Source: Pedobacter ginsenosidimutans (GTDB lineage: Bacteria > Bacteroidota > Bacteroidia > Sphingobacteriales > Sphingobacteriaceae). From it: a stretch of DNA of 64,000 nt. Made by a program: the position numbers and the translations under genes. The notes under the pieces were generated by a model. The model was not told the origin of the DNA and searched no databases. It saw only the letters and a program-made list of their open reading frames with translations. This document shows positions 45,092 through 52,900 of the stretch, piece by piece (within the stretch, counting starts at the first letter, position 1; the number at the start of each line of letters is the position of its first letter). The stretch spans positions 1 to 64,000 of the forward strand of contig NZ_LMZQ01000027.1 of the NCBI RefSeq assembly GCF_001442625.1, given 5' to 3'.

Positions 45092-45773
45092 GCTATTTTC
45101 ATTTATATTTTTCCTCGTATTTGTAATTCAGCTATATGCCGAATATGCCAATAATATTGAGCTCCGAAATTTCTCTAAGCCATTAATTGTGGTGGTACTT
45201 CTGGTATGGCTTTATATCAGCACAAACTTGAAAGGGCGTTTCCATAAGAGAATTTTCATCGGATTAATTTTTGCTTGGGCTGGTGATATTTTACTAATGT
45301 TTCAAAGCGGTAAACCAATTTTTTTTATATACGGGTTAATCGCCTTTGTAGTCTGCCATATTTTTTACATTAGGGCATTTACACTTGATCATAGATCAAA
45401 TCCTAACCACAAAACGCCTTATTTTTTGTGGGCTGTTGGCGCATTTGCCATTTTTTGCTCGGGTTTGTTTTTCTACCTGCAGCCAAAACTAGGAGCAATG
45501 CAGTTCCCCGTTTTAATGTATGCCATTATTATCACGGTTATGGCTATTATGGCTGTTAACCGATATGGGAAAGTGAATATTTTCAGCTTTAAACTCATTC
45601 TGTATGGCGCATTGTTTTTCTTACTGTCAGACAGTGTGTTGGCCGTGAATAAATTCGCTCAGCCCATTCCACAAAGCGGGGCTTTAATTATGGCAACCTA
45701 CATGATTGCACAGTATCTGATTGTTTATGGAACAATTTCGCGGCAGCTAGTGGTTACAAGAACTGAAGTATAA
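45081..45773 (+). CDS. YhhN-family (TMEM86-like) lysoplasmalogenase
   Basis: The 230 residues have about eight hydrophobic helices. The family pattern includes FAWAGDILLMF in the third helix (D as catalytic candidate) and GALFFLLSDSVLAVNKF near the C-terminus. YhhN/TMEM86 proteins hydrolyse the vinyl-ether bond of lysoplasmalogens. The 11-base overlap with the AGMO-like gene points to one ether-lipid breakdown unit. Confidence 0.85.
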   Translation: MKTKLFSFIFFLVFVIQLYAEYANNIELRNFSKPLIVVVLLVWLYISTNLKGRFHKRIFIGLIFAWAGDILLMFQSGKPIFFIYGLIAFVVCHIFYIRAFTLDHRSNPNHKTPYFLWAVGAFAIFCSGLFFYLQPKLGAMQFPVLMYAIIITVMAIMAVNRYGKVNIFSFKLILYGALFFLLSDSVLAVNKFAQPIPQSGALIMATYMIAQYLIVYGTISRQLVVTRTEV

Positions 45774-46003
45774 CAGATTTACGTAAGCCATTTAATTTTA
45801 GAAAAGCAGGTTTCTTTGGTAATCGGTTGCAGCAGTCCAGCTCTCGTTCCAATCTTTTTAATGCTGCACTAAAAAGGTAAGTTACTGGAGATTAAAAAGC
45901 GTTACCACTTGATCAGGTTTTATGGAACTTTACACAGTTGAAACAAGCAAAATATAAAACGGTGTTAGTGTTTGAGCGTCTAAACCTTCAACCTTATTAC
46001 CCT

Positions 46004-48385
46004 CTACTTTCCACCTTTCTTTTCTTTGTCTAAAACCGTAAAAGTTTGCACCAGCCTTTCTCCATTTTCATCAACCAGGGTTAAGGTGTGTTTACCAGGC
46101 GGCGGACTGATGGCCAATTGATGAAAATTAGTAGTAGTGCTTACATATTCATTATCAATATGCCAATATATTTTAGAACTCGAATTTCTGTGCGCTGCAT
46201 TAATCACAATTTTGCCTCTTGTTCCATTTAGTTCCAAGGGAATGTAAACTATTGCATTGTTTTTGGGGTAAATTACCTCCATTACACTATTCCCGCCAGA
46301 AAGGTCGCAGCCATCTTTAAAAGGAGGGAGGGATTTATAGTCGCTATTCTTTATTTTGTAATAATACTCCATTGCTGGCGGTAAAATAAACCAGCTTTTG
46401 TGTTGCATATGGGTTATGCTTTCGCATTGGTCGGTAACCCTAAAAGTGCCTGTTCTATCCAAATGAACCAATTTATGGAAAGGACAAACGGCAGTTTTCT
46501 CTCCTGCAACCGGCACTAATTCTTCTGTCACATTTGTACAGTATTCTCCCGCTTTATAACCGCTCTGCTTGCATATTTTTATCTTTTTAAGTTTGGTAGC
46601 TGGTGTTTCGAACCATTTTCCATTAGGCAGTAACCTAAAAATATCAAAAAGAACGGGAGCAGCTGCTTCAATCCCCACCAGACCAGGTCTTCCTTCTCCA
46701 TCGGCATTGCCCACCCAAACACAAACTACATAATTTGGCGTTAAGCCAACGGCCCAGGCATCGCGAAAACCAAAACTCGTTCCTGTTTTCCAGGCAACTC
46801 TTTGCGATGAAGAAAATTGTTCCCATAAACCTTCATCACCTGGTCGCATTACCTCTTCCATTGCATTAAAAGTAGCCCAAATCGAGCCGTGGTCTAAAAA
46901 GGAAGTACGTTGATAATCTTTTTCATCTTTATTTTCGCTATTGAAATAGCTAGCAGGTTTATAATCTTCAGGGTTATACAAACCTTTATAAGTATTGAAA
47001 TGGTTCAATGTGCGCACCATGCCCATGTAGGTGTTGGCCAGATCCCACATTGTAACTTCGCTACCGCCTAAAATTAACGACAAACCATAATGATCTGCCG
47101 GCTGGTTAAGTGTTCCTATTCCCAGTTTTTTTAGTTTATCGTAGAAACGTTCATATTTGTATTGCTGCAGCATTTTTACTGCAGGGATGTTTAAGGAGCG
47201 GCTCAGCGCTTTATCGGCAGCAATGGCACCATCATAGCCCAAGTCATAATTTTGAGGCGAATAACCCGCTATTTGAGTTGGAATATCGGGAACTAACGTA
47301 TGCGGCAATATAAAGCCATCATTCATCATACTCGCATAAAGCAAAGGTTTTAAGGTGCTGCCAGGACTTCGTGGCGCTTTAATCATATCCACGTGGCTTT
47401 GCAGGCCGGCATTTTCTGGCTGATAGATATTACCCACATAACTTACTACTTGACCAGTTCTGGCATCGAGTACCAAGGCCGAAATATTGTTGATATCGTT
47501 TGACCGGTAACGGTTATTGTACCGTTTTAATATGGCATTAACCTTTAGTTGGATATTTTCATCCAGCGTAGAAGTAATTCTGGTTGAGGGGATTTCAAGA
47601 CTTGCTCGTTCTGTTTTAAAACGGTTCAACAGATGCGGCGCATTCTGGGGCAAAGGCATAGGTTTGCCCGGAACGGGTTCTAGCTTAGCTAAATTAGCAG
47701 TTGCCTGATCGATGTATTTTAGTTTAGCCAGCTTATCTAATAAATCGTTTCTTTTTTTAATTAATCTTGTCGAGTTTTTACCCGGATGAACCAAAGAAGG
47801 ACTATTGGGCAATACAGCCAATGTTGCCATTTCGCCCCATGAGAGGGTTTTGGCATTGCGACCATAATAGCGCCAACTTGCCGCTTCTAAGCCCACAACA
47901 TTACTGCCAAATGGTGCATTTGCCGCATAGAGGCTTATAATTTCCTCTTTTGAATATTTTATTTCTAAACGTAAAGCTAAAATCACTTCCAATAATTTCT
48001 GCCAAAGCGTTCGGTCTTGTTTTCGCGATAAACGGATTACCTGCATGCTTAATGTACTACCGCCACTAACCACACTTTTAGCTTTCCAATTCTGACGCAT
48101 AGCCCTGCTCATGGCTAAAAAATCAATGCCAAAGTGATTATAGAACCGCTTATCCTCGAAAGCAATAATGCAATCCTTAAATTTTACGGGAACACTATCT
48201 GCGACAGGGAATCGCCATTGTCCATCGCTGGCAATTGCTGCGCTTAATAAATTGCCATTGCTGGCCTCAATTACAAACGATGTAGGTGTTTTAAACAGTT
48301 TAGAGGGTAACGAAAAAAGAAAAGCCAAAAGCAGGGCAAAACAGATGAAGTCGGAAATGAAGAATGCTTTTGGGATTTTATTCAT
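46004..48385 (-). CDS. pbpC: Penicillin-binding protein 1C
   Basis: The 793-residue protein has an N-terminal membrane anchor, a glycosyltransferase 51 domain (about 55-220, catalytic E77 in EDKRFYNHFG), and a transpeptidase domain with S343-T-L-K346 and a KTGTSFGFRDAW box. A C-terminal BiPBP_C beta domain occupies about 700-785. It polymerises peptidoglycan. pbpC typically neighbours a bacterial alpha-2-macroglobulin gene; here that gene lies 1.57 kb upstream on the same strand with a transposase unit between. Confidence 0.95.
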   Translation of the reverse strand: MNKIPKAFFISDFICFALLLAFLFSLPSKLFKTPTSFVIEASNGNLLSAAIASDGQWRFPVADSVPVKFKDCIIAFEDKRFYNHFGIDFLAMSRAMRQNWKAKSVVSGGSTLSMQVIRLSRKQDRTLWQKLLEVILALRLEIKYSKEEIISLYAANAPFGSNVVGLEAASWRYYGRNAKTLSWGEMATLAVLPNSPSLVHPGKNSTRLIKKRNDLLDKLAKLKYIDQATANLAKLEPVPGKPMPLPQNAPHLLNRFKTERASLEIPSTRITSTLDENIQLKVNAILKRYNNRYRSNDINNISALVLDARTGQVVSYVGNIYQPENAGLQSHVDMIKAPRSPGSTLKPLLYASMMNDGFILPHTLVPDIPTQIAGYSPQNYDLGYDGAIAADKALSRSLNIPAVKMLQQYKYERFYDKLKKLGIGTLNQPADHYGLSLILGGSEVTMWDLANTYMGMVRTLNHFNTYKGLYNPEDYKPASYFNSENKDEKDYQRTSFLDHGSIWATFNAMEEVMRPGDEGLWEQFSSSQRVAWKTGTSFGFRDAWAVGLTPNYVVCVWVGNADGEGRPGLVGIEAAAPVLFDIFRLLPNGKWFETPATKLKKIKICKQSGYKAGEYCTNVTEELVPVAGEKTAVCPFHKLVHLDRTGTFRVTDQCESITHMQHKSWFILPPAMEYYYKIKNSDYKSLPPFKDGCDLSGGNSVMEVIYPKNNAIVYIPLELNGTRGKIVINAAHRNSSSKIYWHIDNEYVSTTTNFHQLAISPPPGKHTLTLVDENGERLVQTFTVLDKEKKGGK

Positions 48386-48445
48386 TTAATTTTTAACGCT
48401 GGTTTTATCGCCTCGTTAAGGCGTTTATTATTTTTTATTTTCGAA

Positions 48446-48470
48446 GGTCGTAGCACGACGCTATAACTAG
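48446..48470. repeat. Degenerate copy of the GGTCGTAGC hairpin
   Basis: GGTCGTAGCACGACGCTATA aligns with the perfect hairpin at 49176-49204 with a few mismatches in the loop and right arm. A second GCGCTAC tail follows at 48477. Confidence 0.5.
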
Positions 48471-48495
48471 ATACGAGCGCTACAAACAGGATTAT

Positions 48496-48523
48496 GCGCT
48501 TTATAAATTTATTTATAAAGCGC
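48496..48523 (-). terminator. Hairpin over the stop codon of the hypothetical gene
   Basis: Arms GCGCTTTATAAAT (48496-48508) and ATTTATAAAGCGC (48511-48523) pair perfectly around two bases. On the minus strand the stop codon lies in the loop region. The overlap with the last codons is unusual for a terminator. Confidence 0.6.
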
Positions 48524-49144
48524 CTTATTTAATATGGCTTCAAAAACGGGCTGAAAATGGATTAAAACTTTATCGTTTATAAGTTTGTAGTTTTCTTTAT
48601 CAAAAACCACATCATCGAATTTTTGATTTTTGTAGCCAGGCTCCAGGAGTACTTTAAAATCATTACTTCCTTTTAAATACCTGATGATCGAAAAATTATA
48701 GAACAACATCGGTCGTTTATCATACATGCTCAATGTTGCAATGCCAAAATCGTGATCGAAACCAAAAAACATTTGCATAGGATCTGCTAAGGTGTAGGCA
48801 TTTTTTGTTCTGATAATTATAATCTGATCCAGGTTATTTTTAATACAGAAATCTTCAGCATAGGCAACCATTTTTTTATATTTATATCGCTGAGAAAAAT
48901 ACTCAAGCTCTTTAAAGTCAAAATTTTCTAATTCCTTATTTTCAACATTTTTTTTATTTAAATAAGTAGTCAAATAAGTTAACAGATTAAAATTTAAGTC
49001 GTTTTCGGCAAGTACTTTTGGTTTAAACGCTCCTTTAAGGTAAACATATCCCATCTGGTAGTTACTGTCGGATACAATTGCGGTTTTTTGTGCAATTGAA
49101 CATAAAGGAATAAAAAAAACAAGAATTGTAAATATAATTTTCAT
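48509..49144 (-). CDS. Secreted hypothetical protein
   Basis: The 211 residues start MKIIFTILVFFIPLCSIAQ, a clear signal peptide. The in-frame start at 49240 is rejected because it would translate through two hairpin repeats. The mature part is mixed alpha/beta with no domain I recognise. It has DSNYQMGYVYLKG and IIIRTKNAYTLADPM segments. It sits between pbpC and the transposase unit on the same strand. Confidence 0.7.
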   Translation of the reverse strand: MKIIFTILVFFIPLCSIAQKTAIVSDSNYQMGYVYLKGAFKPKVLAENDLNFNLLTYLTTYLNKKNVENKELENFDFKELEYFSQRYKYKKMVAYAEDFCIKNNLDQIIIIRTKNAYTLADPMQMFFGFDHDFGIATLSMYDKRPMLFYNFSIIRYLKGSNDFKVLLEPGYKNQKFDDVVFDKENYKLINDKVLIHFQPVFEAILNKALYK

Positions 49145-49175
49145 TCGGGTTGATTTCTGTTTTGTATATTCTTCG

Positions 49176-49204
49176 ATTGGTCGTAGCGAGACGCTACGAC
49201 CAAT
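49176..49204. repeat. Perfect hairpin repeat, GGTCGTAGC family
   Basis: Arms ATTGGTCGTAGCG (49176-49188) and CGCTACGACCAAT (49192-49204) surround AGA. It lies between the hypothetical gene start and the transposase-associated repeat and resembles the degenerate copy at 48446. Confidence 0.8.
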
Positions 49205-49224
49205 ATTTTGTTTTGCTGTTGCCA

Positions 49225-49246
49225 TGGTTCGTGTCTCCACGAACCA
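49225..49246. repeat. REP hairpin flanking the transposase, left copy
   Basis: TGGTTCGTG (49225-49233), TCTC loop, CACGAACCA (49238-49246). It is identical in arms and loop to the right copy at 49915. Confidence 0.85.
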
Positions 49247-49255
49247 CTTATGTGT

Positions 49256-49813
49256 TTATAAAAATTCTAATCTTAAATCATTTAGAAACGAATAATTAGT
49301 TTTGTTCTTTTCGTAAAAGGAAGCTGATGAGTACAAATAATCTTCTGGTTCTGTTGCTAATTGCCAATGCTCCGTACAGGGGTTATTATGCAAATAATCC
49401 AGTTTTTGATATGCAACTTCTGGAGTGTATAAATGTATTGCTAAAGGATCTCTTTGCCAAAATTCATAATTTTTATTAATGGAATTTGTATGATAATTGC
49501 TGAGCTCATTTGGACTTAATAGTTTTTTGAACTCATGTGCTGAGTATTTTAAAAATGAGCCTTGTGCTGTTTCTTTCCCATTTAATTCATTGATTCTCCA
49601 TATGGTATGAATATGATTAGGCATAATTACAAACGCGAAAACATCAATCTTGTTTAATCTACTTAGGTATTCAAATGAATTCAATATAATATCCTTAAAT
49701 TCATTTCTATACAATAATTTTTGCCATTTGTTTATCGTTGCTGTCCAAAAGTAAATTTGTCCGATTTCAATGTAATTCTTTCTTCTGGCTTCAAATAATT
49801 TATCCATTGTCAT
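49256..49813 (-). CDS. REP-associated tyrosine transposase (RAYT, IS200-like Y1 fold)
   Basis: This 185-residue single-domain protein has the HUH metal motif at H67-I-H69 in MPNHIHTIWR. A probable catalytic tyrosine lies in DYLHNNP (Y140). The FWQRDPLAIHLYTPE segment is typical of Bacteroidota members. RAYTs cut and join single-stranded DNA at REP hairpins and are often domesticated. Hairpins of one sequence family lie directly on both sides, at 49225, 49868 and 49915. An in-frame ATG two codons in (49807) is an alternative start. Confidence 0.9.
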   Translation of the reverse strand: MTMDKLFEARRKNYIEIGQIYFWTATINKWQKLLYRNEFKDIILNSFEYLSRLNKIDVFAFVIMPNHIHTIWRINELNGKETAQGSFLKYSAHEFKKLLSPNELSNYHTNSINKNYEFWQRDPLAIHLYTPEVAYQKLDYLHNNPCTEHWQLATEPEDYLYSSASFYEKNKTNYSFLNDLRLEFL

Positions 49814-49820
49814 TAAATTT

Positions 49821-49841
49821 CGGTTTATGGAGATACAAATG
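49821..49841. repeat. Decayed REP copy
   Basis: CGGTTTATGGAGATACAAAT follows the pattern of the hairpin at 49868 (CGGTTCGTGGAGACACGAAC) with several substitutions that weaken the stem. It overlaps the region just upstream of the transposase start. Confidence 0.5.
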
Positions 49842-49867
49842 TGGACTGGCTGTATTTTTTCAAGTTT

Positions 49868-49889
49868 CGGTTCGTGGAGACACGAACCG
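49868..49889. repeat. REP hairpin, inverted orientation
   Basis: CGGTTCGTG (49868-49876), GAGA loop, CACGAACCG (49881-49889). The loop is the reverse complement of that of its neighbours, so it lies in opposite orientation, as in paired BIME units. Confidence 0.85.
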
Positions 49890-49914
49890 AGGCTTTGAAA
49901 TAAACTTTATGCCA

Positions 49915-49936
49915 TGGTTCGTGTCTCCACGAACCA
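49915..49936. repeat. REP hairpin, right copy
   Basis: TGGTTCGTG (49915-49923), TCTC loop, CACGAACCA (49928-49936). The flanking GCCA before it is also present at the left copy (49221-49224). It lies 21 bases from the end of the macroglobulin gene. Confidence 0.85.
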
Positions 49937-49957
49937 TTAGCAATTTACACCAATCCC

Positions 49958-52900
49958 TTACTTCACAACCTGCACCCATTTGCCAGCTTCAGTTGCCGAA
50001 ATATCATTATTGTACATCGCTTCACATTGAACGGCTGATAAGTAATATTTGCCCAGATAAGATGCGTTAAGCAATACCTTGTAAACTAAACTTTCACCTT
50101 CCCTTACATTAAAATAGGTGAAAACACGGTCATCTCTGATATCCTGATAAGTAAAAGGAGATGAGGCTAAAATACTTTGATTATCGTTCACGCGGGTATT
50201 GATAATTTCCCAACCTGAAGGGAAAATCTGTGTTAGCGCCATTTGTTCATAATAACCCATTCGCCCAGGATTTTTTACGGTTACCTCCGCATAAAAATCT
50301 GTTCCCTGTTTTAAGGTGGTTGGATCTAAAACTTTACCGTTTAAACGTTTGTAAGCCACGCTCATATCCAATACCTCTGGTCGGTTTGGTAAAAAATTGT
50401 TCTGACCAGCAATTGGCTGTCCTTCTAAAACCAAACGGACAAATAATACATTATTGCCGTTATTGGTAACAGAAGCCGTATTTCCTTTAAAGCTTACAGG
50501 CGTACTGTTGATGTATTGATTTGAATTTACGGGTGCTGATTTTCCATCCAATACATACTGATATTGCAGTTTATTTGCCGATTGGTTTGAACCACAGAAT
50601 TTGGCAATAGCCAACAAACTATAAGCGGTCGTTTGTGTGCTGTACCAGGTGTTTTCGCCAAGTTTAGCAGCTAAAGGTTGTAGTAAACTCGCCGCTTTTG
50701 CTTTCTGCCCGAGTAGGGTAAGAGTTTCTAAAATCATGGCTTCATCGCGTACATCAGAGCCATAGGTTCCACCCAATTGTTTGTAAGCCTGAATGGATGT
50801 ATCTAAACCTCTGATCATATTTTGAGCAACATCATTTTGTCCGGCCAGTTTATAAGCAGCTGCCAATCGCCATTTTGCAGCAACTGATAAATATTCGAAA
50901 GCTTTTAAACGGTTCATTGCTGCCATTTCAGGTTTTTTAGCTAATGCAAGCATATACAAACGATAGGCCTGAGACAAATCTCCACCGTAAAAATTATTGC
51001 TGTTTGGTGCCCAATTTGCCGCTTTTGATTTTTGAAAACGCAACAGTTCATCTAAAAGACCAACAGGAAGGGTGTAACCTGCATTTTGTGCTTCAACCAG
51101 GAAGTGTCCGGCATAATTGCTTCCCCATTCATCAGAAGTACCTTCGCCAGGCCAGTACGACAAACCGCCATCTGTAGTTTGGAAACCTTTTAGCCTATTT
51201 ATCCCAGCCTTAATGTTTTTCTCTGTTGTGGCTTTTTGTTGTTCATTTAACGGACTCAATCTATCCAAAAAGAGTTGAGGAAATATACCCGAAGTAGTTT
51301 GCTCAATACAGCCATGTGGATATTGGATGAGGTAACTCAATCTTTTACCGAGGTTAATCGCAGGAATAGAAGAGACCTCGAGTGAACCTGAATTTGTACC
51401 CGTCATACCGATTGGCAAATAGTTTACAGCCCATTTAGTATGCGGCTGAACCGTTGCAGACACCACATTGGTTACATATGGGTTTGGATTTCTAATATCC
51501 ATTTCTACATCGTAAACTGTTTTTTCAGCTCCACTTTGTGCAATTACTTTTACTTTGGCAATACCTACTGTGTTGGGTGCTTTCACTTCGAAATAGGTCA
51601 TTTGCTCACCTGTTTGTTTGTAGTAAAGCTGCTGTTTGTTACTACCTTGAACAATTAAATTATTTGCCTGGAGTTGCACTGATACATTTTTAAGATTGTT
51701 TTCTGTAGCAAAAACGGTTACCGGTAAGGTGAAACTTTCTCCCGGACCGATAACCCTTGGCAAAGTAGCCAAAACCATTAGCGGCTTTTTAACCTGAACT
51801 GATTTTTCGGTAAAACCATATGCAGCATCCTGTCCGGCAACTACCATAGCCCTTACCGCACCAATATATTGAGGTAATTTAAATTTGTGTGTTTTACTTT
51901 CGCCTTTGCCAATGGTAAATGGCCCCATAAATTTAACCACCGCTTTAAAACGGTTAGCTTTTGCTGGATTTAAGTTCTTGTTGATGCTACCATCACCACC
52001 AATGCTTAAGATGCGTTCTAAATTTCCTCCCCAAGCCCCTAAAACATAGTCGAATAAATCCCATGTTTTTACACCTAAACCTTCGCGGGCATAAAATGCC
52101 CCATGTGGATCAGGTGTTTTAAAACGTGTTAAATCTAATAAACCTTCATCTACGAGGGCAATGGTATAAGTCATTGCTTTGCCGTTCTGCTCACCAACAG
52201 TAATGGTGTTTTCGGTTTCAGGCTTGATTTTATCCAACATTTTTATGGTTGGTTTTAGGATGGTTTGCGGATCTTCAACCGAAAGTGGAATAGCACCATA
52301 CATTCTAATTGGTAAATCGTTAACCGTTTGTGCATGCGGTTGTAATAAAGTAATATTGGCAAAAACATTAGGCGCCATCTCTTTCTCAGCTTTGAACTTA
52401 AATTGCGTTTGTCCGGCTTTGGTATCTACCCAGAAGGTTTTTAATACCCGGCTTCCATTCTCAATAGAAATTAATGCCCTTCCATTTTTACCTGTTGGGA
52501 TAGTTAAGGTAATATCCTCTCCAACGGTAAATTTTTCTTTATTAGCAGTGAAAGATAACATAGACGCCTCAGTTGGATTGCTGCCCTGTTCGCGCTGTGC
52601 CCAGCCTGGCCAATCTACATAAACAGATTTTCCGGTAACGTGCCCACCATTTACATCGCGTACCAAAATCAAATAACGGCCCCATTCTGGTTCATCAACG
52701 CGTAAATTCCAGCTTCCTTTTCCGTTGAACAAGTTTACCTGATGGCTTTCTACCAGTTTATTATACTGGTTTTGGGTAAAGTTGGCGTAGGTATATTGAT
52801 CATCCTGTTCCCACCACCAACGCCATTGTGTTTTATATAATTCTACCTGAACGGTTTTGGTTCCGCTTAACAGTTTTCCATCGGTATTTACATTTACAAT

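Noticed and set aside
49145-49240. N-terminal 32-codon extension of the hypothetical gene at 48509
   Set aside because: The extension is translated from hairpin repeats, and a proper signal peptide begins at 49144.
52179-52622. 147-residue open frame on the plus strand
   Set aside because: It lies fully inside the macroglobulin gene on the other strand and its translation shows no domain or signal. The minus-strand protein there is clearly conserved in motif.
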